Shown: positions 1-8,697 of the stretch, one piece after another
Layout: each line of letters opens with the position of its first letter
Numbering within the stretch: the stretch's first letter is position 1
Assembly: GCF_020567525.1 (NCBI RefSeq)
Contig: NZ_JAJCVI010000002.1
Span: 186,001 to 250,000, forward strand
DNA from: Halorubellus salinus
GTDB lineage: Archaea; Halobacteriota; Halobacteria; Halobacteriales; Natrialbaceae
Length of the DNA: 64,000 bases
Direction: 5' to 3'
Notes under the pieces: model-generated
Database searches by the model: none
What the model saw: the letters and a program-made list of their open reading frames with translations, nothing else
Told to the model about the DNA's origin: nothing
Made by a program: the position numbers and the translations under genes

Positions 1-1
1 C

Positions 2-712
2 GCGGTCGCGGCAGCGGTCGAGGGCGCTGGTGCACTCGGCGTCGCGGGGTTGAACGTGACGGTGCCGTTCAAGCAGGACGTGGCGGCGCTCCCGTCGGTG
101 GCGACGGACGACCTGGCGTCGGCGGTCGGCGCGGTGAACACCCTCGACTTCTCGGACGCGAGCGTGACGGGACACAACACGGACGTGGAGGGTGCGGTTC
201 GCGCGCTCCGCGAGCAGGGCGGCGCGTCGTTGTCGAGCGCGACCGCGGTGGTCGTGGGCGCCGGCGGCGCCGGCAGGGCGGTCGCGTTCGGCCTGGCGGA
301 CGCGGGCGCGTCGGTACGGGTCGCGAACCGGACGGCGAGTCGTGCGACCGACCTCGCGGCCGCGGTCGAACGCGAGGTCGACGGTGCGACCGCGACCGGC
401 GGCGGCCTCGACGCCCTCGACGAGTGGCTTGCGGACGCGGACGTCCTCGTGAACGCGACGAGCGTCGGGATGGAGACCGACGAGACGCCCGTGCCCGCGA
501 ACGCGCTCCACGAGAGGCTCGTCGTGCTCGACGCCGTCTACGCGCCCTTGGAGACGCGGCTGCTCCGGGACGCCGCGGCGGCTGGCGCGACGACCGTCGA
601 CGGCGCGTGGATGCTCCTCCACCAGGGAGCTGCGGCGTTCGAGCACTGGACCGGCGAGGACGCGCCCGTCGACGCCATGAACGACGCGCTTCGCTCGCAC
701 CTCGACGCGTAG
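2..712 (+). CDS. aroE: Shikimate 5-dehydrogenase, 5'-truncated by the window edge
   Basis: Reduces 3-dehydroshikimate to shikimate with NADPH in the cytoplasmic chorismate pathway. The open frame runs in from the window edge, so the N-terminus is missing. The substrate-site motif NVTVPFK lies near nt 53-73, with its catalytic Lys. A Rossmann fold follows with GAGGAG and the NADP-specifying ANRT segment, and the C-terminal helix region is intact up to the TAG stop. The only possible start inside the window (TTG at 50) would remove conserved residues, so I treat the gene as partial. Downstream genes use chorismate. Confidence 0.93.
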   Translation, partial: AVAAAVEGAGALGVAGLNVTVPFKQDVAALPSVATDDLASAVGAVNTLDFSDASVTGHNTDVEGAVRALREQGGASLSSATAVVVGAGGAGRAVAFGLADAGASVRVANRTASRATDLAAAVEREVDGATATGGGLDALDEWLADADVLVNATSVGMETDETPVPANALHERLVVLDAVYAPLETRLLRDAAAAGATTVDGAWMLLHQGAAAFEHWTGEDAPVDAMNDALRSHLDA

Positions 713-823
713 CGCGCCCGCCCACGCTCCTTCGCCGGTGTCGCAAGCGACTCGCCGCCGGTAAGACGGGCTTACCCCGAGCCCGCGGGCTGGCGCGGCT
801 GGCAAGGCCGACTCCGTGAGTCG

Positions 824-831
824 CTTTTAAG
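824..831 (+). promoter_or_regulatory. TATA-like box for the acidic HhH gene
   Basis: CTTTTAAG is centred about 29 nt before the ATG at 857. That is the spacing expected for a leaderless haloarchaeal transcript, and it supports that ATG over the in-frame GTG at 836. Confidence 0.6.
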
Positions 832-856
832 TCCGGTGGGGTTCCAGTGTCCCCCA

Positions 857-1585
857 ATGGGACTGCTATCGAAACTGAAGTCTGTATTGGGTCTCGGCGA
901 CGACGACGACGACGACCGCGTCGGTCGACGGTCCGGCGACGTCGGCGTCACGGTCGAACGCGAGCGAGAGGCAGCCGACGCCGCGAACGAAGCCGCCGTC
1001 AAAGGCGTCGACGACGACGGAACCGGCGAGGAAACGGACGACGCCGAGGAAGCGGAGGACGACGACGAAGAAGCGGACGACGTCGAAGAAGCGGAGGACG
1101 TCGAGGATGCTGACGACGAAGCCGAAGAAGCAGCGGACGTCGACGAAGCGGCGGACGCCGACGACGAAGCCGACGAAGCAGCGGACGTCGACGAAGCGGC
1201 GGACGCCGACGACGAAGCCGACGAAGCAGCGGACGTCGACGAAGCGGCGGACGCCGACGACGAAGCCGACGAAGCAGCGGACGTCGACGACGTCGACGAA
1301 GCGGCGGACGCCGACGACGAAGCCGACGAAGCAGCGGACGTCGACGACGTCGAGGAAGCGGCGGACGCCGACGACGACGCAGCAGACGGCGACGACGAGG
1401 CGGCGGTCGAGGAGCTCCAGGACATCAAGGGTATCGGGCCGGCGTACGCGGAGCGGCTGGTCGAGGTCGGTATCACGTCGATCGCGGAGCTGGCGGACGC
1501 GGACCACGAGGCGATCGCGGAAGAAGCGGACCTGGCGCCGGGGCGCGTCGAGCAGTGGGTCGACCGCGCGAACGCCCGGCAGTAG
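857..1585 (+). CDS. Acidic repeat protein with C-terminal helix-hairpin-helix domain
   Basis: A 242-residue protein in three parts. A short N-terminus (MGLLSKLKSVLGLG) is followed by a long Asp/Glu/Ala linker (about residues 15-185) made largely of tandem copies of a 16-residue unit of the type DEAADVDEAADADDEA. The last 55 residues form a helix-hairpin-helix domain (DIKGIGPAYAERL then GITSIAELA), similar to the DNA-binding HhH modules of ligases and helicases. The start is the ATG with a TATA-like box 29 nt upstream. The gene sits between aroE and the chorismate-amidotransferase operon. I infer nucleic-acid binding through the HhH; the role of the acidic linker is unknown. Confidence 0.85.
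   Translation: MGLLSKLKSVLGLGDDDDDDRVGRRSGDVGVTVEREREAADAANEAAVKGVDDDGTGEETDDAEEAEDDDEEADDVEEAEDVEDADDEAEEAADVDEAADADDEADEAADVDEAADADDEADEAADVDEAADADDEADEAADVDDVDEAADADDEADEAADVDDVEEAADADDDAADGDDEAAVEELQDIKGIGPAYAERLVEVGITSIAELADADHEAIAEEADLAPGRVEQWVDRANARQ
1112..1375 (+). repeat. In-frame 48-bp tandem repeat inside the acidic HhH gene
   Basis: Consecutive 48-bp units built from GACGAAGC and GGACGTCGACG blocks encode the 16-residue acidic repeat. Three copies are nearly identical. The last units carry a 6-bp insertion (an extra Asp-Val pair), and the outermost copies have diverged. The period is a multiple of three, so copy number can change without breaking the frame. Confidence 0.85.
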
Positions 1586-1654
1586 GGCGGTTCGCTCGCG
1601 GCCTCCTTCCCCGACACCGTAACACCGTTTAGCGGCGGTGCCGTCGGTCCGGGT

Positions 1655-3301
1655 ATGGATTCGTATCGGGTGGCGACCGACGCGGCCGCGTTCCGCGAGA
1701 CCGCTCAGTGCGTGCCGCCGGGCGCTCGCGTACCGGTGGAGGTGCGTGCGACGGTCGCGGACCCCTGGAGCGCGTACCGGTGCGCGCGCCGCGGCGACGG
1801 CCAGTGGAGCGTCTTCTTCGAGACCACCGGCGTAAACGGGACTGGCGGGAGTCCGAGCGCGGCTAGCGGGGACGGGGCGGACGGCAGGGACGGGCCGGAC
1901 CGCGGGGACGACGCGGACGACGGCTGGGGGTACTTCGCGGTCGACCCCGTGGAGCGCTTCTCGGCGCGACCGGGTGCGGTGCTCCGCGAGGACCCGCCTG
2001 CGGACGCGCATCCCGGGTCCGGGTCGCCGTCGCTTCGGGCGCTCGAGGGCGTCCTCGAGGGGGAGACGCTCGCGCGCGGCGACTGCGAGGTGCCGTATCC
2101 CTGCGGCGCGTTCGGGTGGGTGTCGTACGACGTGGCGCGGGAACTGGAGTCGCTGCCGAGCGACGCGGTCGACGACCGCGGCCTGCCGCACGTCCAGGTG
2201 GGCGTGTACGACGCGGTCGTCGCGTGGCGCGCGGCCGATGCCGCGAGCGACGGCGAGACGACGCTCCGCGTGACGGTGTGTCCGGAACTCCCCGACGAGA
2301 ACGCTGACGAACTCGACGACGTGCACGCGGCGGCGGTCGAGCGCGCCGCGGCGCTCGTCGAGCGAGCGACGACCGGCGACCCCGGGCACGGCCCGGCGCC
2401 GGCCGCCGATGCCGAGGCGGCGGCGTTCGAGAGCGACGCGGGGCGGGAGGCGTACGCCGACCGCGTCCGCGCCGTGAAGGCGTACGTCCGCGACGGCGAC
2501 ACGTTCCAGGCGAACGTCTCGCATCGCCTGCGAGCGCCCGCGGCGGTGCATCCGGTGGCGGCGTACGACGCGCTCCGGCGCGTGAACCCGGCGCCGTACT
2601 CGGGGCTCGTCGAGTTCCCCGGCGTCGACCTCGTGTCCGCCAGCCCCGAGCTCCTCCTGGAACGCGACGGCGACTTCGTGCGCACCGAACCCATCGCGGG
2701 AACGCGACCGCGCGGCGCGGACGCCAACGAGGACGCCGCGCTCGAGGCGGAGCTGTCGAGCGACGAGAAGGAGCGCGCGGAGCACGCGATGCTCGTCGAC
2801 CTGGAGCGCAACGACCTCGGGAAGGTCTGCGAGTACGGGAGCGTCGACGTCGCCGAGTACCGCCGGGTCGACCGGTACAGCGAGGTGATGCACCTCGTCT
2901 CGGACGTGACGGGACGGCTCCGGGACGGCGTCGGGCTCGCGGACGCGGTCGGGGCGATGTTCCCCGGTGGCACCATCACGGGCGCGCCGAAGCCGCGGAC
3001 GATGGAGATCGTCGAGGAACTGGAGTCGACACGCAGAGGCCCGTACACCGGCGCGATGGCGGCGTTCGGGTTCGACGACCGCGCGACGCTCAACATCGTC
3101 ATCCGGACGCTCGTCCGCCACGGCGACGAGTATCACCTCCGCGTCGGCGCGGGGGTCGTCCACGACTCCGACCCCGAGCGCGAGTACGACGAGACGCTCG
3201 ACAAGGCGCGAGCGCTCCTGCACGCGGTCGACGATGCGGTCGCCGCGGACGCCGACCTCACCGTCTCCGAGCGCAGCCAGGGCGCGGAGGGCGAGCGATG
3301 A
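1655..3301 (+). CDS. pabB: Chorismate-binding synthase component I (PabB-like; TrpE is the alternative)
   Basis: A 548-residue chorismate-utilising enzyme that aminates chorismate using ammonia from the next gene product. The C-terminal catalytic domain is complete. It has PIAGTRPRG near residue 346, the [11 protein letters not shown] block, and [11 protein letters not shown] near residue 439, whose wording matches PabB (FPGGSITGAPK) better than TrpE (GTLSGAPK). The Trp-binding LLES motif of feedback-regulated TrpE is not visible: FFET stands there, followed by a Gly/Asp-rich insertion. However, PIAGT has Ala where PabB usually has the Lys of PIKGT. Overlap with a PabA-like gene and then a PabC-like gene favours p-aminobenzoate synthesis. 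The ATG has a TATA-like sequence (CGTTTAGC) about 27 nt upstream. Confidence 0.8.
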   Translation: MDSYRVATDAAAFRETAQCVPPGARVPVEVRATVADPWSAYRCARRGDGQWSVFFETTGVNGTGGSPSAASGDGADGRDGPDRGDDADDGWGYFAVDPVERFSARPGAVLREDPPADAHPGSGSPSLRALEGVLEGETLARGDCEVPYPCGAFGWVSYDVARELESLPSDAVDDRGLPHVQVGVYDAVVAWRAADAASDGETTLRVTVCPELPDENADELDDVHAAAVERAAALVERATTGDPGHGPAPAADAEAAAFESDAGREAYADRVRAVKAYVRDGDTFQANVSHRLRAPAAVHPVAAYDALRRVNPAPYSGLVEFPGVDLVSASPELLLERDGDFVRTEPIAGTRPRGADANEDAALEAELSSDEKERAEHAMLVDLERNDLGKVCEYGSVDVAEYRRVDRYSEVMHLVSDVTGRLRDGVGLADAVGAMFPGGTITGAPKPRTMEIVEELESTRRGPYTGAMAAFGFDDRATLNIVIRTLVRHGDEYHLRVGAGVVHDSDPEREYDETLDKARALLHAVDDAVAADADLTVSERSQGAEGER

Positions 3302-3978
3302 CCGAGCACGAACCCGCCGCGGGGTCGCTCGACCCGGTGCCTGGCGCGCCGCGCGTGCTCGTCGTCGACAACTACGATTCGTTCGCGTACAACCTCGTGC
3401 AGTACGTCGGCGAGTTCGCGGGCGAGGTCGTCGTCCGGCGGAACGACGCGGTCGACGTGGCGGACGTCCGCGCGCTCGACCCGGACGCCATCGTCGTCTC
3501 ACCGGGGCCGGGAACGCCCGAGGACGCCGGCGTGTCGATGCCGATATTCGCCGAGTTGTCGGTGCCGACGCTCGGCGTGTGTCTCGGCCATCAGGCGCTC
3601 TGTGCGGCCAACGGTGCGCCGGTCGGGCACGCACCCGAGGTCGTGCACGGGAAGCCGTCGGTCGTCGCGCACGACGGCCGCGGCGTCTTCGAGGGCCTCC
3701 CCGAACACCTGCGCGTCGGCCGCTATCACTCGCTCGCGGTCAGGCGCGAGGACCTTCCCGGGTCGCTCGTGGAGACGGCGTCGACGAGCGACGAGCGCGC
3801 GACCCTGATGGCGGTTCGACACCGCGAGCGACCGCACGTCGGCGTGCAGTTCCACCCGGAGAGCATCCTGACCGGCGACGCGGACGAACCGGACGCAGAG
3901 ACCACCCCAGCCGGCGCGCGCCCGAGTCTGCGCGTCGGCAAGCGACTCGTGAGGAACTTCCTGTGCAGTACCACGTAG
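3298..3978 (+). CDS. pabA: Glutamine amidotransferase component II (PabA-like/TrpG-like)
   Basis: Class I glutamine amidotransferase of 226 residues that releases ammonia from glutamine for component I. It has the nucleophile motif GVCLGHQ (Cys about residue 94), the oxyanion-hole region [11 protein letters not shown], and the catalytic His-Glu pair in VQFHPES (about 184-188). Its ATG overlaps the stop of the upstream gene (ATGA), a sign of translational coupling. Anthranilate and aminodeoxychorismate synthases use indistinguishable or shared subunits, so the name follows the operon context. Confidence 0.85.
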   Translation: MTEHEPAAGSLDPVPGAPRVLVVDNYDSFAYNLVQYVGEFAGEVVVRRNDAVDVADVRALDPDAIVVSPGPGTPEDAGVSMPIFAELSVPTLGVCLGHQALCAANGAPVGHAPEVVHGKPSVVAHDGRGVFEGLPEHLRVGRYHSLAVRREDLPGSLVETASTSDERATLMAVRHRERPHVGVQFHPESILTGDADEPDAETTPAGARPSLRVGKRLVRNFLCSTT

Positions 3979-4910
3979 ACGGCGAGCTGGTCGACCGGGA
4001 CGAGGCGACCGTCAGCGTCGACGACCGCGGGTTCCAGTACGGCGACGGCGTCTTCGAGACGATGCGCGTGTACGGCGGGACGATATTCGCGCTCGACGCC
4101 CACATGGACCGCCTCGAACGGTCCTGTGACGCGCTCGCGCTCGACCACGGCCTCGACCGCCGGGACCTCGCGACGCGCGTCCACGAGACGCTCGCCGCGA
4201 ACGACCTGCAGGCCGCGTACGCGAAGCTCTCGATCACGCGCGGCAGTCAGCCCGGCACCGTCACGCCCCGGCCCGACGTGGACCCGACGGTCGTCGTGTA
4301 CGTGAAACCGCTCCCCCGGGGCGGACTCGACGGCGAACCCGTCTGGGACGAGCCCGCGACGCTCCAGACGGTGACGACGCGGAAGCCGCCGCGAAGCGCG
4401 CTTCCCCCGGGTTCGAAGACGCACAACTACCTGAACTCCATCCTCGCCCGCGAGGAGCTCGTCGCCGGTGCCGACGAGGCGCTGCTGCGCGACCAGGCCG
4501 GGAACGTCGCGGAGGCCGCGGCGTCGAACGTCTTCTGGGTGGACGACGACGGCCTCCACACGCCCGCCGCCGACCTCGACCTCCTCCCGGGCATCACGCG
4601 AGCGTACGTCCTCGACCTCGCCCGCCAGCAGGCCGGCGTCCCCGTCCACACCGGCGAGTACGCGCCGGAGGCAGTCAGGAGCGCCGACGAGTGCTTCCTC
4701 ACGAACTCGACGTGGGAGATACGGCCGGTCGCGACCGTCGACGGCATCGACGTCGGCGGCGGCCCCGTCACCGACCTCCTCTCGCGGCTGTTCGACCGGC
4801 TCGTCGAGCGCCGGCACTACGGCGGCATCGACACAGACGGCGACGCGGCGGCCGGTCGCGGCGAGGGCGGTCGCGACGCGGACGAAGCCGGGGACGCCGA
4901 AGACACTTGA
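3963..4910 (+). CDS. pabC: Class IV aminotransferase / aminodeoxychorismate lyase-like
   Basis: A 315-residue fold-type IV PLP enzyme. Family features are DRGFQYGDGVFET near the N-terminus, the PLP-Lys region PGSKTHNYLNS (Lys about residue 151), the AEAAASNVFW strand with its conserved Glu, LLPGITR, and the TNSTWEI segment. The GTG start lies inside the upstream gene, a 16-nt overlap. As third gene after components I and II it fits 4-amino-4-deoxychorismate lyase, which makes p-aminobenzoate. A branched-chain or D-amino-acid aminotransferase is the alternative, because family IV members are hard to separate by sequence. The last 35 residues are an acidic tail. Confidence 0.8.
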   Translation: MQYHVDGELVDRDEATVSVDDRGFQYGDGVFETMRVYGGTIFALDAHMDRLERSCDALALDHGLDRRDLATRVHETLAANDLQAAYAKLSITRGSQPGTVTPRPDVDPTVVVYVKPLPRGGLDGEPVWDEPATLQTVTTRKPPRSALPPGSKTHNYLNSILAREELVAGADEALLRDQAGNVAEAAASNVFWVDDDGLHTPAADLDLLPGITRAYVLDLARQQAGVPVHTGEYAPEAVRSADECFLTNSTWEIRPVATVDGIDVGGGPVTDLLSRLFDRLVERRHYGGIDTDGDAAAGRGEGGRDADEAGDAEDT

Positions 4911-4933
4911 CCGTCGACGTCCTGCCATCAGGC

Positions 4934-5623
4934 ATGGGCGGAGACTCGCCGGCGGCGGTGCTTTTCGACCTGGACCTGACGCTGTGCGTCTCCACGCAGG
5001 AGTCCGACGAACTGCTGGCGGCGACGTTCGAGCGTGCCGGGGTCGACCCGTTCTGCGAGGTCGCGGACCTGGCGGCGGTCGCGTCGGCGACCCCCGAGTG
5101 CGAGAGCGACCGCGAGTTCTTCGCGGCGCTGTTCGACCTCGCCGCCGAGCGCGTCGACGGCGTCGACCCCGGCGACGTGCCGTCGTGGCGGCTCGCGGAC
5201 GCGCACGACGGGCTCGTCGATCACTCCGCAGTTCGGTTCCGCGACGGTGCTCGCGCGGCGCTCGAGTCCGCACGCGACCACGGTCCGGTCGCGCTCGTCA
5301 CGAACGGCGGCCGGGAGACGCAGTCGACGAAGCTCTCGGCGCTCGGTATCGCGGACGCGTTCGACGCGACCGTGTTCTGCGACCCGGCCGCGGGGATGCC
5401 ACCCAAGCCCGACCCGAAGCCCGTGCAGACCGCGGTGGACGCGCTCGACGTCGCGCCCGACGCGGCCGTGCTCGTCGGCGACTCGAAGGCCGCTGACGTC
5501 GCCGGCGCGCACGCCGCGGGCGTCCGCTCCGCGTGGGTGCCGTACGACGACGCGAGCGACGACGCGGAGCACGACCCGCATCACACGTTCGACGCGCCCG
5601 ACGACCTCCTCCGCGTGCTCTAG
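4934..5623 (+). CDS. HAD-superfamily hydrolase
   Basis: A 229-residue haloacid-dehalogenase-type phosphohydrolase. Motif I is FDLDLT, with nucleophile Asp12 and acid/base Asp14. Motif II is LVTNGG, the motif III Lys lies in KPDPKP, and motif IV is VGDSKAAD. A helical cap of about 80 residues sits between motifs I and II, as in the phosphoglycolate phosphatase and pyrimidine-nucleotidase subgroup. The ATG begins 23 nt after the aminotransferase stop, so it is probably the last gene of that operon. The substrate cannot be told; a role in folate or pterin dephosphorylation would be speculation. Confidence 0.85.
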   Translation: MGGDSPAAVLFDLDLTLCVSTQESDELLAATFERAGVDPFCEVADLAAVASATPECESDREFFAALFDLAAERVDGVDPGDVPSWRLADAHDGLVDHSAVRFRDGARAALESARDHGPVALVTNGGRETQSTKLSALGIADAFDATVFCDPAAGMPPKPDPKPVQTAVDALDVAPDAAVLVGDSKAADVAGAHAAGVRSAWVPYDDASDDAEHDPHHTFDAPDDLLRVL

Positions 5624-5665
5624 GCGAGGAGAAAGCATTTACTTCGACCGTCTGACGCGTCACGT

Positions 5666-6259
5666 ATGACGCGTTCACGCGGGCAGTTCGACACCCGTCA
5701 CGACGACGAGCGCGACGGCGGTCCCCGGAGCGGCGACGGCAGCGGCGGCGGTCGCGGGGGGCACGGCCGCGGTACGGGTGCGGTCGACGGCGTGCGCTCG
5801 TGGCTGTCGTTCCATCGCGTCGAGTTCCTGCTCGTCTGCTGGTTCGTCCTCGGCGGCGTCGCCCTCGCGCTCGCGTACGGTCTCGGCGGGCTCCTCTTCG
5901 GGCCGCAGCCCGGCGTGCCGGAGGTCGCTCGGGTCGCCTTCTGGACGACCGTGCTCGTCGCCGTCCCCGCGCTCGCCGCGAGCCTGCTCGTGCACGGCGT
6001 CGTCGACGCGTACCGGGTCGCGCTCGCCGACGGCGACGTGACCTCGGTGGGTCGCGCCGTCGTCCGCATCCTCCAGTCCGCGAGCGCCGCGACGTTCGCC
6101 GTCGGCGTCGCGATACTGTTCCAGGACACTGCACCGGCGAACGCCGATTTCGACCCCGCAGCGCTCGTCTCCGCGTTCCTCCTCCTCGCCGGGTTCGCGG
6201 GCATGGTCGCGTTCGTCGCCGGCGACGGCCTCGTCCGGCTCGCTCGCGGCACCTGGTAG
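5666..6259 (+). CDS. Conserved integral membrane protein, function unknown
   Basis: A 197-residue protein. About 40 hydrophilic Gly/Asp/Arg residues precede four or five hydrophobic helices: VEFLLVCWFVLGGVALALAY, then a Val/Ala-rich helix, a third containing FAVGVAILF, and a last one, LVSAFLLLAGFAGMVAFVAG. A TATA-like GCATTTACTT lies about 27 nt before the ATG, so it has its own leaderless promoter. I do not recognise a named family. Confidence 0.75.
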   Translation: MTRSRGQFDTRHDDERDGGPRSGDGSGGGRGGHGRGTGAVDGVRSWLSFHRVEFLLVCWFVLGGVALALAYGLGGLLFGPQPGVPEVARVAFWTTVLVAVPALAASLLVHGVVDAYRVALADGDVTSVGRAVVRILQSASAATFAVGVAILFQDTAPANADFDPAALVSAFLLLAGFAGMVAFVAGDGLVRLARGTW

Positions 6260-6286
6260 CGCGCGGTCACCGGTCGAGTCGAGCGG

Positions 6287-6871
6287 TCACCAGTCGTCGA
6301 CGACGGCGCGCGCTCGCTCGTAGCCGGCGGCGTCCGTCCACGTCACGCCCGACGCGAGGTGCTCGACCTCGACGTCGGCACCGCAGTCCGGGCACCGGTA
6401 ACCGCCCGGTTGCTTGACGGGTTTCGAGGCGCGATGCCGGCCGGCGCGCCACTCGCAGCCATCGGTGCACGCGAGCTCCAGTCGCGGGTCGCTGAAGGAC
6501 TCGCAGTGTCTGGGTGCGTCGACCGCGGCCGCCTTCTCGCGGAACCGCTCGCCGTGCCCGGCCTCGCCGTACGTCTGGAACTCCCAGGCGTGCACGAGTT
6601 CGTGGCGGATGGTGGCCGTGAACTGCCGCCAGCCGTACTGCTCGTAGGCGTCCCACGTCAACCGGATCGTGACCGTTCCCGAGGACGCGTCGTACGAGCA
6701 CGCACCCGCGCGCCGCCGTGCTCGCTTCGACACCTCCCACTCGATGGCGTCGTGGTCGACGTCGAGCGCCACGCTCTCCGCGTAGATGCGAGCGTACGAC
6801 AGGAGGTCCCGTGGCGTCTCCGGGTCGGGCGTCCCACTCTGCACGCGACGAGGGAGGGAATCGGTCGGCAA
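6287..6871 (-). CDS. SprT-like zinc metalloprotein with C-terminal zinc ribbon
   Basis: A 194-residue protein. HELVH (residues 90-94) with a third candidate ligand His in AGHGERF (106) forms a SprT-type metalloprotease site. The C-terminal third has Cys pairs (ACTDGC, then CPDCGADV) resembling a zinc ribbon. SprT/Spartan proteins act on protein-DNA crosslinks in eukaryotes; the archaeal role is unproven. The longest start is TTG at 6871. A GTG at 6844 (protein beginning QSGTPDPETP after Met) is equally possible, and neither has a convincing ribosome site. It ends tail-to-tail with the membrane gene to its left. Confidence 0.85.
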   Translation of the reverse strand: MPTDSLPRRVQSGTPDPETPRDLLSYARIYAESVALDVDHDAIEWEVSKRARRRAGACSYDASSGTVTIRLTWDAYEQYGWRQFTATIRHELVHAWEFQTYGEAGHGERFREKAAAVDAPRHCESFSDPRLELACTDGCEWRAGRHRASKPVKQPGGYRCPDCGADVEVEHLASGVTWTDAAGYERARAVVDDW

Positions 6872-6936
6872 AAACGGTCTGGTTCCGCGCGAGTCGGCGC
6901 GTTCGCGACGACGGCGTGACGCGGTCGACGGGCGAC

Positions 6937-7623
6937 TCAGTCGAGGAGCGTGATGTCCCCGAAGATGGCGGCGCCGTCGACGACGAGGTCCGGCGACCCG
7001 GCGGGGTTGCTGCGGCGACGGTCGCGGACCTCGCCGAACACCGCGGTGGTGTCGATGGCGACCACCCAGTCCTCGGGTACGCGGACGGTCGCGTCCCCGA
7101 AGACGGCGGTGACGTCCACGGCGAGCGGCGGGTCGTCGGGGTCGCGCTCGACGGCGCGGAGGTCGACGTCGGCGTCCTCGAAGACGGCGGTGACGCTCCG
7201 CGCGCCGTCACGGTCGACGTCGTCGACGTTCCCGACCACGACGTGGCGCCCGTTCGTGCGGACGAGTCCGTTCCGCCGGTTGCGGCCGAGGACGAGCGTC
7301 ACGCCGTAGAGGACGACGAGGACGGGCCAGAACTGGCCGGCTTCGGTGCCCGTGAGGACGCCGAACTCGACGAGCAGCCAGCCGGTGCCGACGAGCACGA
7401 GCGTGATCGGCCAGAAGAGGTGCGTGAAGCGCGTGGTGACGAGGCGGTACGCGCCGTAGACGACGAACGCGCTCGCGAGCAGGACGTCGAACCCGTCGAT
7501 GGCGACCGTGTCGGTGGTGTCGAGCAGGAGGAGGACGCCGAAGAGGACGACGAACCCACCGATGAGCCAGCGGCCGTTGCTTCGGGTGCCGGTACTGACG
7601 ACGACGGAATCTGAGTTGGACAT
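6937..7623 (-). CDS. LiaF-like membrane protein (DUF1707/LiaF C-terminal type)
   Basis: A 228-residue protein. The N-terminal half has four hydrophobic helices, from GGFVVLFGVLLLL to FWPVLVVLYGVTLVLG. The C-terminal half is a soluble beta-rich domain with repeated AVFGDA/AVFGEV strands, as in the LiaF and cell-wall-active antibiotic response family. Those domains sense or regulate envelope stress in Bacillota; the haloarchaeal role is unknown. The start is ATG 7623 rather than the upstream in-frame GTG at 7641. Confidence 0.75.
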   Translation of the reverse strand: MSNSDSVVVSTGTRSNGRWLIGGFVVLFGVLLLLDTTDTVAIDGFDVLLASAFVVYGAYRLVTTRFTHLFWPITLVLVGTGWLLVEFGVLTGTEAGQFWPVLVVLYGVTLVLGRNRRNGLVRTNGRHVVVGNVDDVDRDGARSVTAVFEDADVDLRAVERDPDDPPLAVDVTAVFGDATVRVPEDWVVAIDTTAVFGEVRDRRRSNPAGSPDLVVDGAAIFGDITLLD

Positions 7624-7822
7624 GATGGGTCTCCGGACCACGCGTCGGTGGCGCTGGGAATGGTCGTCGAATCGAGCGACGAGAACTCGATGCGGGGAAC
7701 CGTCGGCGCCGGTACCGAGACGTGATATCCGTGTGTATGTACGCCGACGACGAGTATAACTCTACGCTGAAACGTGCTATCGCGTCCCGACTGGGGACGA
7801 GAACGGATCGCGTGGACGGTGG

Positions 7823-8650
7823 TCAGGCTTCGACGAGGAGGCCGGCGCGCTCCAGGGCGTCGTCGACGGACGCGTCGTCGTGGATGACGGCGCTGATGGC
7901 GGTGGCGATGGCTTCGGGGTCGTCGTGCTGGAAGATGCTGCGGCCCATGGAGACGCCGGCGCCGCCGGCGTCCATGACGCCGCGGACGGCTTCGACGGTC
8001 TCGCGGTCCGTGCCCTTCGCGCCGCCGGCGATGACGACGGGGAGGCGCGTGGATTCGACGACGTGCTGGAAGCTCTCGGCGTCACCGGAGTACCCGGTCT
8101 TGACGACGTCCGCGCCGAGTTCCTCGGCGAGCCGGACGGCGTGCCCGAGCGCTTCGGGGTCCGTCGAGTCGACGCCCTCGCCGCGAGCGTACGCCATCGC
8201 GAGCACGGGCATCCCGAGGCGGTCCGCGTCCCGCGTGAGCTCGGCGAGGTCCTCTATCTGGTTCGGTTCGTGCTCCCCGCCGACGTTGATGTGGAAGGAG
8301 ACGGCGTCGGCGCCGGCGCGAACCGCTTCCTCGACGGTTCCGGTGACGCGCTTGTCGGCCTCGTCGGGGCCGATGGTCGTGGAGCCGTTCAGATGGACGA
8401 TGAAGCCCGCGCCGTTCTTGTTGTCGTGGACGCGTGGCGCGATGCCCTTCTGCGTGAGGACGGCGTCCGCGCCGCCGCGCGTGACGCCGTCGATGGTCGC
8501 CTCGATGTCCTTCAGGCCCTTGACGGCGCCCATCGTGATGCCGTGGTCCATCGGGACGACGAGGTAGTTGCCGTCCGTCGAGATGCGGTCCAGTCGTGCG
8601 CGTTTCCCTGTGCCTACGCGTGTCGTCGGGTGTGTCGTGTCGCGTGTCAT
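7823..8650 (-). CDS. aroA': 2-amino-3,7-dideoxy-D-threo-hept-6-ulosonate synthase (DhnA-type aldolase)
   Basis: Class I aldolase of the FbaB/DhnA family, 275 residues. It has VVPMDHG (residues 31-37), a Schiff-base Lys184 in DVVKTGY, and the phosphate-binding IAGGAKG and [10 protein letters not shown] segments. In archaea lacking DAHP synthase this enzyme makes the C7 amino sugar that starts the alternative route to 3-dehydroquinate. It follows trpA by 47 nt on the same strand with no clear TATA box between, so it probably belongs to the trp operon. A similar arrangement (fba2 beside trpCBA) is known in Haloferax. A plain fructose-bisphosphate aldolase is the less likely alternative. Confidence 0.87.
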   Translation of the reverse strand: MTRDTTHPTTRVGTGKRARLDRISTDGNYLVVPMDHGITMGAVKGLKDIEATIDGVTRGGADAVLTQKGIAPRVHDNKNGAGFIVHLNGSTTIGPDEADKRVTGTVEEAVRAGADAVSFHINVGGEHEPNQIEDLAELTRDADRLGMPVLAMAYARGEGVDSTDPEALGHAVRLAEELGADVVKTGYSGDAESFQHVVESTRLPVVIAGGAKGTDRETVEAVRGVMDAGGAGVSMGRSIFQHDDPEAIATAISAVIHDDASVDDALERAGLLVEA

Positions 8651-8697
8651 GTGCGTGAATCGAACTGCGTTAGTGTGTCATCGTGTGCCACGCCGGG

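Noticed and set aside
1112-1375. CRISPR or regulatory array
   Set aside because: The units are contiguous, in frame and translate to a clear acidic repeat.
866-3634. Very long minus-strand open frame across the HhH and pabB region
   Set aside because: It is antisense to well-supported genes, Arg- and Val-rich with no domain, and arises from GC-rich codon bias.
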